Shown here: piece after piece, positions 40,552 to 49,424 of the stretch | Layout: each line of letters begins with the position of its first letter | Position numbering within the stretch: position 1 is the first letter of the stretch | The notes under the pieces: model-generated | Seen by the model: the letters and a program-made list of their open reading frames with translations, nothing else | What the model was told of the DNA's origin: nothing | Database searches by the model: none | Origin: Gluconobacter albidus | GTDB taxonomy: Bacteria > Pseudomonadota > Alphaproteobacteria > Acetobacterales > Acetobacteraceae | Reading direction: 5' to 3' | Length of the DNA: 64,000 nucleotides | NCBI RefSeq assembly: GCF_002723915.1 | Contig: NZ_BEWL01000007.1 | Span: forward strand, 1 to 64,000 | Translations under genes and position numbers: made by a program

Positions 40552-41333
40552 GCAGCGATCCTCGTGAAGAGACGTCGGGCATTTTCGGTCGTGATCCGTG
40601 TGATCTCGTCGAGAGAAACGCCGCGCTCCTCTGCCAGACGTGCCGCCGTATGGGCGACGTAACCCGGCGTGTTGGGCTTTCCGCGTTTCGGGACAGGCGC
40701 AAGATACGGGCTGTCCGTCTCAACCAGAAGACGATCTTCCGGCACCATCCTTGCGACTTCGCGGATTTCCTCGCATTTCGGAAAGGTCAGCAGGCCAGAG
40801 AAGCTGATATAACCCCCCAGTTCCAGAGCGGCTTCTGCCAGTTTCGGACCAGATGCGAAGCAGTGGATCAGGAACGGAAACGCGCCCTTCGCATGCTCTT
40901 CGCGCAGGATGGCTATCATGTCGTCATCGGCATTGCGTGTGTGGATGACGATTGGCAGGTCCGTCTGGCGCGCAGCCGCGATATGGGTGCGAAACGCAGC
41001 ATGCTGGGCCGGTTTAGCCTTATCGCCGCTATGGAAATAATCCAGCCCCGTTTCCCCAATCGCCACGACGGAAGGCGCTGCGGTCTTGGCAACAAGCTCT
41101 TCAACCGATGGTAGGCGCTCCTCACTCGCATAATCCGGGTGAATGCCGATTGCACACCAGATCCGAAGATCCGGCGTGTCATGCTGCGTCAGGGCAATCT
41201 GCGTATCTGCTTTTGAAAACCGTGTCCCGATCGTGATCATTCCGGACAGACCCGCTTCCCGCGCCTGCGCGAAAGCGGGCGCAAGGTCGTCGAACTTGTC
41301 CAGATGACAGTGCGTGTCAATCAATCCTGTCAT
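40548..41333 (-). CDS. TatD family hydrolase (metal-dependent nuclease)
   Basis: 261-aa TIM-barrel hydrolase of the TatD family. Members act as metal-dependent deoxyribonucleases, implicated in DNA repair and degradation. Motifs: DTHCHLDKF at the N-terminus, GETGLDY, the HTRNADDD region, HCFASG and ETDSPYLAP. It overlaps metG upstream and the MBL gene downstream by 4 bp each, forming the metG-tatD-MBL order typical of the class. Confidence 0.94.
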   Translation of the reverse strand: MTGLIDTHCHLDKFDDLAPAFAQAREAGLSGMITIGTRFSKADTQIALTQHDTPDLRIWCAIGIHPDYASEERLPSVEELVAKTAAPSVVAIGETGLDYFHSGDKAKPAQHAAFRTHIAAARQTDLPIVIHTRNADDDMIAILREEHAKGAFPFLIHCFASGPKLAEAALELGGYISFSGLLTFPKCEEIREVARMVPEDRLLVETDSPYLAPVPKRGKPNTPGYVAHTAARLAEERGVSLDEITRITTENARRLFTRIAA

Positions 41334-42865
41334 GCCTCTTCCTCGACAAAGCGGGGAAACAGGCCTTCGGGTTTGGGGAGCGTCCGGCCAGCCGGAAGCA
41401 GGGTTTCAAGAGCGGCGAATGTCCGTTCGTCGTCCTGCACACCGAGCTGGACCAGCATCTTGTCCATTGTGTCCGGCATGAAAGGCTGAAGCATGGTTGC
41501 GATCCCGCGGATCATATCCACGAGAACCCGCAGCACATCCGCCATCCGCTCCGGATCGGTCTTTTTCAGCGCCCAAGGGGCCTGACGGTCGATATAGGAA
41601 TTGGCGGCGCGAATGACCTTCCAGACTTCTTCCAGCGCATCGGTAATCGCCTTGCGCTCGATCTGTTCGGACATGATCGTCGGCAGCAGCGTCACCATCG
41701 CCAGCATGGCTTGATCGTCTTCGGTCAGCGTGCCACGCTCGGGCAGAACGCCGCCCAGATTACGGGCCACCTGGCTCAGCGTACGCTGGCACAGATTGCC
41801 GAGATCATTCGCCAGCTCGACATTCGTGCGCGTGATCATGGAGCGGCGGCTGAAATTGGAATCGCCGCCGAACGGCACTTCGCGCATCAGGAAGAAGCGC
41901 AGCGCATCCAGCCCGAATTCGTCGGCCAACGCCTTCGGATCAAGGACATTGCCGAGAGACTTGCTCATCTTCTCGCCCTCGACCGTCCACCAACCATGGG
42001 CAAACACGCTCTTCGGCAGATCAATGCCCGCCGCCATCAGGAACGCTGGCCAGTACACGCAGTGGAAGCGTGCGATTTCCTTGCCCACGACATGCACATC
42101 CGCCGGCCAGAACTTCGCCCGCGGATCGTTGAGATCGGGGTAGCCCACGGCCGTTAGATAGTTCGCCAGTGCATCGAACCAAACATACATGACATGGTCC
42201 GGATCGTTTGGAACCGGTACGCCCCATTTGAAGCTCGTGCGACTGACGGACAGGTCGCGCAGACCCTGACGCACGAAGCTTTCGATCTCACGACGCGGGC
42301 CGACGGGGCCGATGAAGTCGGAATTGTCTTCGTACAGCTTCAGGAGCCGGTCCTGAAAATCGGACAGACGGAAGAAGTAGGACGGCTCCTTGACGCGTTC
42401 GACCGGCGCACCGGACGGGGCCACGAACGTTCCGTCGGGCTTCTTGACCAGTTCGTCCTCGCCGATGAACGCTTCATCGCGCGTGGAATACCAGCCCTCA
42501 TAGGCGCCCAGATAGATATGCCCGTTTGCCGCAACCTTCTCCCACAGTGCTTTGGCCGCGCCCTTGTGGCGCTCCTCGGTGGTGCGGATGAACTCGTCGG
42601 TCGAAATCGCCATATCCTTCTGCATCTGGCGGAAGGAGGCCGAAACCTCATCGGCGTAGGCCTGCGGGTCCATGCCCTTGGCGACGGCGGTCTGCTCGAC
42701 CTTCTGGCCATGCTCATCCGTCCCGCTGACGAACAGGACCTCTTCGCCGTTCAGGCGATGGAAGCGGGCCAGAACGTCGGCCGCGATGGAGGTATAGGCA
42801 TGCCCGATATGCGGAGCGCCGTTCACATAGAAGATCGGGGTCGTGATGGTGAAGCGCCGCGTCAT
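41330..42865 (-). CDS. metG: Methionyl-tRNA synthetase
   Basis: Class I synthetase charging initiator and elongator tRNA-Met. The start at 42865 (MTRRFTITTPIFYVN) fits the family; an ATG five codons earlier at 42880 is possible. The product is about 511 aa. HIGH motif in APHIGHAY, KMSKS in GEKMSKSLGN. It is the short form, without the C-terminal tRNA-binding (EMAP-like) domain. It follows holB by about 30 bp and overlaps tatD by 4 bp. Confidence 0.97.
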   Translation of the reverse strand: MTRRFTITTPIFYVNGAPHIGHAYTSIAADVLARFHRLNGEEVLFVSGTDEHGQKVEQTAVAKGMDPQAYADEVSASFRQMQKDMAISTDEFIRTTEERHKGAAKALWEKVAANGHIYLGAYEGWYSTRDEAFIGEDELVKKPDGTFVAPSGAPVERVKEPSYFFRLSDFQDRLLKLYEDNSDFIGPVGPRREIESFVRQGLRDLSVSRTSFKWGVPVPNDPDHVMYVWFDALANYLTAVGYPDLNDPRAKFWPADVHVVGKEIARFHCVYWPAFLMAAGIDLPKSVFAHGWWTVEGEKMSKSLGNVLDPKALADEFGLDALRFFLMREVPFGGDSNFSRRSMITRTNVELANDLGNLCQRTLSQVARNLGGVLPERGTLTEDDQAMLAMVTLLPTIMSEQIERKAITDALEEVWKVIRAANSYIDRQAPWALKKTDPERMADVLRVLVDMIRGIATMLQPFMPDTMDKMLVQLGVQDDERTFAALETLLPAGRTLPKPEGLFPRFVEEEA

Positions 42866-42895
42866 GTCCACTCGTTTCATAACGCCCGGACCATC

Positions 42896-43819
42896 TCAGC
42901 TGCCGACAGCGAGTTCCGCTGCCTGACGGATGGCCTGGGCCTTATCCAGGTTTAAGCCTTCGGTCTGACGCCTCAGCGTGTCCAGTTCGGAACACTGCCG
43001 CGCCGCCAGATCGGCCTTTGCAAGATCCCCGCGCCGCGCTGCCGAGCGCGCACGGTCTGCCAGTCCCTCGCCTAGCAAATCGCAGAGCAATGCGAAACCT
43101 TCAGCCTCTCTCGCAATACGTTCGCTCAGGGCCATGGTTTCCGAAGCACGCACCTGTCCGCCAAGGATTTCCGCCACAAATGACGCAATCGCACCATCCC
43201 TGTCATGCGAGAGAAAGAGTGCCCGGCCCGGCGATCCGTGGGCCCGTGCCAGCACATCCGCAGAGATGCCGGGCAGTGCAGCCCGCATATCCGCATCCGA
43301 AAGCGCGGACAGCGTGAGCATCCGGCACCGGCTGCGGATCGTGGGCAGGAGCGCGCCCGGAGAAGACGTCGTCAGCAGCAGGACGCAGCGTGGGGGGGGC
43401 TCTTCAAGGATCTTGAGCAGGGCGTTAGCTGCGAACCGGTTCAGATATTCCGCCCCGTCCACGATCACCACGCGCCAACCGCCTTCGGTCGCCGTGTGAT
43501 GCAGGAAGGTTTGCACCGGGCGGACATCCGCCGCCGTGATCTCCCCACGCAGACGGCCTTTTTTCTCGTCAACGGCCCGCGAAATTTCCAGCAGGTCCCC
43601 GTGCGTGCCCGCCGCAATGCGCCGTGCCTGCGCCAAGTCCGGATTTTCCGCATTCAGCAGCAGTCGGGCCAGACGGAAGGCCAGCGTCGCTTTGCCAATT
43701 CCCGCCGGACCGCAGATCAGCCAGGCATGATGGAGCTTGCCGCCGGCCAGAGCCTGCCGGAACGTCGCTTCTGCTTCGCCGTGACCGTACAGACCCAGAG
43801 TATGACGCGGATCGCTCAC
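42896..43819 (-). CDS. holB: DNA polymerase III delta' subunit
   Basis: Clamp-loader subunit of the replicative polymerase. The 307-aa product has an AAA+ fold with a P-loop-like GPAGIGKATLAF (Ala where Thr/Ser is usual after the Lys, fitting a non-catalytic subunit), the HLLxxxEGG-like replacement HHTATEGGWRVVIVDGAEYLN, NALLKILEEPPP and the SRC motif in TIRSRCRML. It sits between tmk (4-bp overlap) and metG, the usual tmk-holB neighbourhood. Confidence 0.92.
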   Translation of the reverse strand: MSDPRHTLGLYGHGEAEATFRQALAGGKLHHAWLICGPAGIGKATLAFRLARLLLNAENPDLAQARRIAAGTHGDLLEISRAVDEKKGRLRGEITAADVRPVQTFLHHTATEGGWRVVIVDGAEYLNRFAANALLKILEEPPPRCVLLLTTSSPGALLPTIRSRCRMLTLSALSDADMRAALPGISADVLARAHGSPGRALFLSHDRDGAIASFVAEILGGQVRASETMALSERIAREAEGFALLCDLLGEGLADRARSAARRGDLAKADLAARQCSELDTLRRQTEGLNLDKAQAIRQAAELAVGS

Positions 43820-44460
43820 ACGCCCTGAACCGTCAGGTGGTTCTGCACCGCCCGCAGAAGAGCTGCACTGACGGCTTCCGGCGTCTGTCCCGCATCCACG
43901 CGTTTCACACGCGCCGGGTCAGAAGATGCAATGGCCTCGAACCCGGCCAGAACGCGCTCGTGAAACGCTTCCGCCTGACCTTCGTAACGGTCCGTCTGAC
44001 CGCCGCGGGCGTTAAGACGCGCAAGCGCCTGCGTCCGGGGGAGTTCCAGCATGAGTGTCAGATCGGGCTCGAAATTCACGAGTTTGCGCGCACCATTCAG
44101 GAACGCCAGAACCTCAGGTGCACCCTGACCGACACCATGGCCCTGATAGGCCAGCGTCGAATCATGGAAGCGATCGCACACTACGATCTCACCACGCCTC
44201 AGTGCCGGAAGAATGGCATTGTCCAGATTGTCCGACCGGGCAGCCATATGCATCAGGATTTCCGCCCGCCAAGAGAGATCGACCTTCCCGAACAGCAGCA
44301 GGTTGCGGATTTCTTCCGCGCCCTGCGTGCCACCGGGTTCCCGCGTCAGAAGGACATCGTGTCCCTCCGCACGCAGGGCTTCGGCCAGAAGGCGGGCCTG
44401 GGTTGATTTCCCGGCGCCCTCGCCGCCTTCAAGCGTAATGAACAGTCCTGTTCCAGCCAT
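43816..44460 (-). CDS. tmk: Thymidylate kinase
   Basis: Phosphorylates dTMP to dTDP. The start at 44460 (MAGTGLFITLEGGEG) is chosen because an AAGGG ribosome binding site lies just upstream; the frame is open to 44481 inside the preceding gene. The product is 214 aa. P-loop EGGEGAGKST, the LTREPGGT motif, DRFHDSTLAYQG, and the LID region ARGGQTDRYEG. It begins 4 bp after the carboxypeptidase stop and overlaps holB by 4 bp. Confidence 0.96.
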   Translation of the reverse strand: MAGTGLFITLEGGEGAGKSTQARLLAEALRAEGHDVLLTREPGGTQGAEEIRNLLLFGKVDLSWRAEILMHMAARSDNLDNAILPALRRGEIVVCDRFHDSTLAYQGHGVGQGAPEVLAFLNGARKLVNFEPDLTLMLELPRTQALARLNARGGQTDRYEGQAEAFHERVLAGFEAIASSDPARVKRVDAGQTPEAVSAALLRAVQNHLTVQGV

Positions 44461-44464
44461 GCCC

Positions 44465-45697
44465 TTACTGCGCGGGGCCATGGCCCAGACGGGTCATGGC
44501 ACGGGCGACCAGTCCAAGTTTCGCAACCGATTCGCCGGCTTCAAGCGGCACACGGATATCGGCCATGTTCGGCGCGGAAATCACGAGAGCTCCACAAACC
44601 TGCCCCTTCGTCACCGGTGCGATAACCGGCGACGCGTAATCCACGGCGATATGAGAGCGCTGCTGCCAGCCGACGGGCAGAGTCATGACGATATCGGCCC
44701 CGGCAACCAGCGGAACCTGACGGTGTTCGCCCATCCACACAGGTACGGAGTCCACGACCTGCCCGCGACGGAACACCGTGGCGTTCTCGAAATTCGCAAA
44801 CGCCCAGGACATCAGACGCTCGCCTTCATGGGCGCGCTCGTTGCTCGACGCCGTGCCGTTGATGACGACGATCACGCGGTTGCCGTTGCGCTTGGAACTG
44901 GCACAGAGACCAAAACCGCCCGCATCGGTGTGACCGGTCTTCAGGCCGTCAGCAAGGCCCTTGTCCACCAGGACGTTCCGGTTGCCCTGACGGATGTGAT
45001 TGTAGGTGAACTCAAGTTCGCCGAAGTAATGGTAGTACTGCGGGAAATCGCGGATCAGATGCGAGGCCACGGTCGCGACATCGCGGGCCGTCATGTAGTG
45101 CCCGTCCGCCGGAAGGCCCGTCACGTTGAGGAAGTGCGAGTTCATCATGCCGAGCTTCGGCGCTTCCTCGTTCATCATCGCGACGAAGCGCTCTTCGGAC
45201 CCGGCGATGCCTTCGGCGAGCACAATGCAGGCATCATTGCCGGACTGGATCAGCATACCCTGGATCAGGTCGGACACCAGAACGCTCTGGCCCAGCGGCA
45301 CGAACATCTTGGAGCCCTGCGTACGCCAGGCCTTCTCGCTGACCGGCAGGCTCTGTTCCAGACGGATACGGCCCGTCGCCAGCATGCCGAACACGATATA
45401 GGCCGTCATCATCTTCGTAAGCGAAGACGGAGCCATACGCTCGTCAGACGCCTTGTCGAGCAGGACGGCGCCCGTGTCATAATCCACGACATAGGCCCAA
45501 CGCGCCACGGTATCGAACGGGCCGATCGGCGTGTTCGCGGGCGTTCCAGCCGGCGCGTCTGCCGCAGGAGCCGCAGCAGCTTTCGCGGCGTGGGCCGCAT
45601 GGTGGTGCGGGCGGGCAAACGCCTTCAGGGGTCCCGCAAAAGAAGCACAGGCCGCAATGCCTGCCACCCCACCGAAAAGAGAGCGTCTAGTCCGCAC
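44465..45697 (-). CDS. D-alanyl-D-alanine carboxypeptidase (PBP5/6-like, peptidase S11)
   Basis: Removes the terminal D-Ala from peptidoglycan pentapeptides, limiting cross-linking. The catalytic motifs are SLTK (in MAPSSLTKMM), SGN (IQSGNDACI) and KTG (DGLKTGHTDAGG). The GTG at 45697 (protein begins MRTRRSLFGGVAG) has a good GGGGA ribosome binding site and starts at a signal sequence with two adjacent Arg (RTRRSLFGG), suggestive of Tat export. An ATG at 45739 overlapping the RlpA-like stop (ATGA) is an alternative that would add 14 residues. A His/Ala/Pro-rich segment follows the signal. It lies downstream of two other cell-wall genes. Confidence 0.9.
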   Translation of the reverse strand: MRTRRSLFGGVAGIAACASFAGPLKAFARPHHHAAHAAKAAAAPAADAPAGTPANTPIGPFDTVARWAYVVDYDTGAVLLDKASDERMAPSSLTKMMTAYIVFGMLATGRIRLEQSLPVSEKAWRTQGSKMFVPLGQSVLVSDLIQGMLIQSGNDACIVLAEGIAGSEERFVAMMNEEAPKLGMMNSHFLNVTGLPADGHYMTARDVATVASHLIRDFPQYYHYFGELEFTYNHIRQGNRNVLVDKGLADGLKTGHTDAGGFGLCASSKRNGNRVIVVINGTASSNERAHEGERLMSWAFANFENATVFRRGQVVDSVPVWMGEHRQVPLVAGADIVMTLPVGWQQRSHIAVDYASPVIAPVTKGQVCGALVISAPNMADIRVPLEAGESVAKLGLVARAMTRLGHGPAQ

Positions 45698-45735
45698 GTT
45701 CGTCCCCAGTTCCACGGCCTTCAGACAACGGGCCG

Positions 45736-46587
45736 TCATTCCACAATGATCCGCGCGCCCTCTACCCCGCACAGGCGGGTGTGGTCCAGTGCCGCATCCG
45801 CCTGTGCGATGTCAGCAAAGGGTCCACCAAGAACACGCCACTCAAGTCCAGCACCTTCGGAGGCATGCAGAACCGTACCGCTACAGCGCAGGGCGACACC
45901 TGCCGCCGCCGCATGACCGGAAAATATTCCCATCAGCACATACAGCCCCGCTGGCCCCGGACTGCCCTGCATCCATGTTACGGGCAATGGCCCTACGGCC
46001 ACGGACGTCGCCGCAGCGGACGAGTCGTTGCCATAGACGTGCGAGGACCCGTCACTCAGCGATGTTTCGCGCACTTCGCCCACCGGAGCGGCAGAAATGC
46101 TCTGTGCGGCGGGTCTGCCACCCAGTCCTTCCGCCAGTGTACGACTGGCAACCTCGTCTTCCATGACTTCGACAGGCGTGTCTGCCGTCATACCCAGCAG
46201 GTCAGCCGCTTTTGGGGAAAGTGCGATGATGCGCCCCTGCCCCTGTGGTCCACGATCCGTCAGGCGGATGCGCACGATCCGCCCGTTCAGCAGATTGCGG
46301 ACGCTAACGATCGCCGGAAGCTGGAGCGTCTGGTGTGCGCCAGTCATTCCCTCTGCGGACCAGATCTCCCCATCGGCGGTCAGGCCCGAGGCAGGCGCGT
46401 TTTGACGCGTTGCCAGGCCTGTCATGCGGTAGTCAAACTGCTCGCCGGGGTAGAACCATCCCTGTGCGCCATGCCAAGCAGCGCCCAGTTCGTAATGCGG
46501 ATGTGCAACAGGCGCGGGTTCATCGCGATGACACGCGCCCAGAACCGGCAGAAGGGCCAGAACGGCCCCGCAGTTACGCAGAAACAA
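45736..46587 (-). CDS. RlpA-like lipoprotein with SPOR domain
   Basis: Predicted septal-ring lipoprotein of the RlpA family (double-psi beta-barrel, lytic transglycosylase in some members). A lipobox VLGAC follows a hydrophobic stretch. The barrel region spans roughly residues 50-155 (ASGLTADGEIWS, RLTDRGPQGQGRIIALSPKAADLLGM). The C-terminal 75 residues resemble a SPOR peptidoglycan-binding domain (GLYVLMGIFSGHAAAAGVALR). The TTG at 46587 is favoured as start because GGGGAC precedes it; the ATG at 46620 lies inside the upstream gene and lengthens the N-terminus by 11. It overlaps both neighbours, consistent with an operon for cell-wall trimming. Confidence 0.82.
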   Translation of the reverse strand: MFLRNCGAVLALLPVLGACHRDEPAPVAHPHYELGAAWHGAQGWFYPGEQFDYRMTGLATRQNAPASGLTADGEIWSAEGMTGAHQTLQLPAIVSVRNLLNGRIVRIRLTDRGPQGQGRIIALSPKAADLLGMTADTPVEVMEDEVASRTLAEGLGGRPAAQSISAAPVGEVRETSLSDGSSHVYGNDSSAAATSVAVGPLPVTWMQGSPGPAGLYVLMGIFSGHAAAAGVALRCSGTVLHASEGAGLEWRVLGGPFADIAQADAALDHTRLCGVEGARIIVE

Positions 46588-47581
46588 TGCCCGTCCCCAG
46601 AAGTCCGACGCCCAGAGCATAGTAGTCCGACGGGTTGTACCGGCGGATCACGTTGAAGTTGTGATAAACCATGAACGCCTGCGTTCCCGGACCATCGGGC
46701 TGCACGACAGCGCCCTTCACGTCCCGGCGCGAGAACGCCGTCCCGTCCGCACGGCGCACGCCCAGCGCCATCCATTCAGCCAGCGTCCGCTGACGGGTCC
46801 GGCCGATCTCGGTCTTGTCGAGTGTTTTGGCGAGAGTGATTTCCTGCCCCCAGGGTTCGTTGACCTGCCAGCCGCACTTGCCGAGATAATTGGCGATGGA
46901 TGCGAACACATCTGCTTCCGACGTCCAGATATTGCGCTTGCCGTCTCCGTCTCCGTCCGCCGCATAGCGCAGATAGGCGCTGGGCATGAACTGCGCCTGC
47001 CCCATGGCCCCGGCATAGCTGCCGATCATGGCCGCAGGCGCGATATCGCCGTCATTGAGGATCTGGAGCGCTTTCATGAGCTCGTTGCGGAAAAATGCCG
47101 AGCGTCGTCCGTCATAAGCCAGCGTCGCAAGCGCATCGATGACGGAATATGTCCCGTCATGGGCGCCAAAACCCGACTCGAGCCCCCAGATCCCCATGAC
47201 GGCACGGTCGTCGCATCCAAAGCGCGCACTTACGGGAGACATCACGGACTGCTGGGCGCCATAGACACTCCGCCCCTTCGCAAAACGCGACTCCGGCAGG
47301 ACGCGGTCCCGGTACTGCGCCCAGGTCAGGGTGAACTCCGGCTGGTGGCGGTCCAGCTTGAGGACGGAGGCATTGGGGGTGCGGGTCAGAGCGAGCGCCT
47401 GTGAGACAATCGACGGCACAATCCCCTGTGTCAGAGCCTGCGTCCGGACGCTGTCGAGAAAAGCTGCGTAACTCTGCGCCGAAGTCTGGGCCGCAGCCTG
47501 CGCTCTGGCAGAGGAAAGCCCCATTGCGGCCGAACCGGCAACGGAGGTCAGGGTGGCAAGCAGATGACGTCTTTGAAGCAC
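46574..47581 (-). CDS. Lytic murein transglycosylase, MltB-like
   Basis: Cleaves the glycan strands of peptidoglycan, forming 1,6-anhydroMurNAc ends. The product is about 335 aa from the GTG at 47581, which starts at a signal peptide (LQRRHLLATLTSVAGSAAMGLSSARA). The catalytic Glu is in GIWGLESGFG, and the family motifs SYAGAMGQAQFMPSAYLRYAADGDGDGKR and YNPSDYYALGVG are present. A second GTG at 47623 has no ribosome binding site. No lipobox, so it appears soluble and periplasmic rather than lipidated like E. coli MltB. First gene of the minus-strand run that continues to tmk. Confidence 0.9.
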   Translation of the reverse strand: MLQRRHLLATLTSVAGSAAMGLSSARAQAAAQTSAQSYAAFLDSVRTQALTQGIVPSIVSQALALTRTPNASVLKLDRHQPEFTLTWAQYRDRVLPESRFAKGRSVYGAQQSVMSPVSARFGCDDRAVMGIWGLESGFGAHDGTYSVIDALATLAYDGRRSAFFRNELMKALQILNDGDIAPAAMIGSYAGAMGQAQFMPSAYLRYAADGDGDGKRNIWTSEADVFASIANYLGKCGWQVNEPWGQEITLAKTLDKTEIGRTRQRTLAEWMALGVRRADGTAFSRRDVKGAVVQPDGPGTQAFMVYHNFNVIRRYNPSDYYALGVGLLGTGIVSA

Positions 47582-47774
47582 GGTCAGGACCAGTCCCTTG
47601 CAGGGAGAAATGATAGGGCACACGCTAGCAATCCGCAGCCCGGACCGCCAGCCTCGCCAGAACTCTCTCAGGACCTTGGCAGAGCATTCGCGCCGAAATA
47701 TGGCACGGCAAGATTGTCGCGGGCGCGCTGGCGTGCGAAACCGGCGACTGAATGTTCATGGACCCTCCCCACTC

Positions 47775-48341
47775 GTGATCGCCATCGGCCCCGCCATGGC
47801 CTCGCAGCCAGCATGGCTGAAGGCAGCCACCATCATTGTGGGCACCTTCATCCTTGAAGACGTGGCCACAGTGCTTTCCGCTGTCGCGGCCCGTGCCGGC
47901 GAGGTCAGTATTCCGCTGGCTCTGATGGCGCTCTATTTCGGCGTGGCGGTCGGAGACCTTGGCCTGTACGGCCTTGGGGCCGCCGGTGCACGCTGGCCTT
48001 ACCTCAGGCGCTTCCTGACGCTCCCCAAGCGCGAACGCACACAGGACTGGTTCAGCGCCAATGTCATCCGCATCGTCGCCATCTCCCGCTTCGTGCCCGG
48101 TGCCCGGCTTCCGCTCTATACGGCCTGCGGTTTTTTCCGCGCGCCCTTCCTGCGCTTTGCCCTGACGGCAGTTCTGGCTACGCTGGTGTGGACGACATGT
48201 CTTTTTCTGCTCGCCATGCGGGTCGGCGGCTGGCTTCTTGCCCATCAGGGCGGCTGGCGCTGGGCCGGACTGGCGGGTTTTGTCCTGTGTATCGTCGTCG
48301 TCGGGCGTCTGATCGCCCGTCTCCAGACCGTGAGCCAATAA
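47775..48341 (+). CDS. DedA/SNARE-associated family membrane protein
   Basis: Inner-membrane protein of the DedA family; some members recycle undecaprenyl phosphate by flipping it across the membrane. The product is about 188 aa with four to five hydrophobic segments. The family pattern is visible in IVGTFILEDVATVLSAVAARAG (re-entrant region, acidic pair) and ISRFVPGARLPLYTACGFF (conserved Arg and Pro). The start is uncertain: GTG at 47775 or ATG at 47796; longer frames from 47598 add an unlikely polar extension. The ATP-grasp gene starts 5 bp after it, so they form a pair. Confidence 0.8.
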   Translation: MIAIGPAMASQPAWLKAATIIVGTFILEDVATVLSAVAARAGEVSIPLALMALYFGVAVGDLGLYGLGAAGARWPYLRRFLTLPKRERTQDWFSANVIRIVAISRFVPGARLPLYTACGFFRAPFLRFALTAVLATLVWTTCLFLLAMRVGGWLLAHQGGWRWAGLAGFVLCIVVVGRLIARLQTVSQ

Positions 48342-48346
48342 CAGCA

Positions 48347-49411
48347 ATGTCCAAGCCAGAAGCCGATCAGAACCCGCTTTCCCTCTTCGAGTTCTGGCCC
48401 GGTTCCATCTTCTACACGCCCATCGTCCTGTACTGGATCGTCATGGGGATCAAATACCGTGATCTCAGCATCTCGACCGCCGCCAATCCGCGCATCGAAA
48501 CGGGTGGCCTGTGTGGTGAGAGCAAATCGTCCATTCTCGACATGGGAGGCGCCACGGCACAGTCCTTTATCGCGCCCTATGCCGTCTTCCGCAGCGGCAA
48601 AGGGGCGGACCACCGTGCGCTGGATGCCATGACGCGCAAGGGCCTGTCCTTTCCCGTCGTCATCAAGCCCGATATCGGCTGTAATGGGACTGGCGTGAAA
48701 CTCGTCCACTCCCGTGAGCAACTTGAAACGGTTCTGCCCCAGTTTCCTGATGACGTGGACATGCTGGTGCAGGAACTCATCACCTATCCCGTCGAGGCCG
48801 GACTGTTCTACATCCGCCACCCCGATGAACCGCATGGCCGCATCACCTCCATTACCTACAAGGAAGCACCGGTCCTGACAGGTGATGGCGTTTCCACAAT
48901 CGAGGAACTGGTCCTGAGGGACGCGCGCATGAGTCTCGTCCCGCAGATCTATCTGCCCCGCCTTGCCGGGCGGGAAAAGAACATACTTGCCAAGGGAGAA
49001 GAGATGTCGCTGGTCTTCGCGGGCAATCACTGCAAGGGGTCCGTCTTCCGGGATGGCCACGCCGATACGACCGACGCGCTGACGGCTCGTCTGGACGCCA
49101 TCATGCAGGATATTCCGGATTTCCATTTCGGGCGCGTGGACGTGAAAGCCGCCTCCATCGAGGATCTGCGGCGTGGCGAGAATTTACGGATTATTGAAAT
49201 CAACGGCGTCGGGTCTGAAGCCACCCATATCTGGGACCGGCGGACGACGCTCTGGGAAGCCTATCGCGCCCAGTTCTCCCATTACCGGCAGACGTTCCTG
49301 ATCGGTGCCGCCAACCGGGCGCGGGGCTGGAAAACGTCAGGCGCGTTCTCGATGCTGCATTCCTGGCGCAAACAGCGTCGCCTGCTGGCGTCCTATCCGC
49401 TCAACGACTGA
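48347..49411 (+). CDS. ATP-grasp domain protein, carboxylate-amine/thiol ligase-like
   Basis: 354-aa protein with an ATP-grasp core. The N-terminus carries a hydrophobic, aromatic segment (IFYTPIVLYWIVMGI, about residues 20-34), so it is probably membrane-associated. ATP-grasp features include FPVVIKPDIGCNGTGVKLV (glycine-rich loop), VQELITYPVEAGLFY and the metal-binding IIEINGVGSE near the end. The family joins a carboxylate to an amine or thiol using ATP (as in D-Ala-D-Ala ligase), but the substrate here cannot be told. It is coupled to DedA (5 bp), pointing to an envelope role. Confidence 0.8.
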   Translation: MSKPEADQNPLSLFEFWPGSIFYTPIVLYWIVMGIKYRDLSISTAANPRIETGGLCGESKSSILDMGGATAQSFIAPYAVFRSGKGADHRALDAMTRKGLSFPVVIKPDIGCNGTGVKLVHSREQLETVLPQFPDDVDMLVQELITYPVEAGLFYIRHPDEPHGRITSITYKEAPVLTGDGVSTIEELVLRDARMSLVPQIYLPRLAGREKNILAKGEEMSLVFAGNHCKGSVFRDGHADTTDALTARLDAIMQDIPDFHFGRVDVKAASIEDLRRGENLRIIEINGVGSEATHIWDRRTTLWEAYRAQFSHYRQTFLIGAANRARGWKTSGAFSMLHSWRKQRRLLASYPLND

Positions 49412-49424
49412 AGGGCCGCGGGCC

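Noticed and set aside
44213-45916. 567-codon plus-strand frame opposite tmk and the carboxypeptidase
   Set aside because: Antisense shadow; composition is His/Arg-rich with no recognisable domain, while the minus-strand genes have catalytic motifs.
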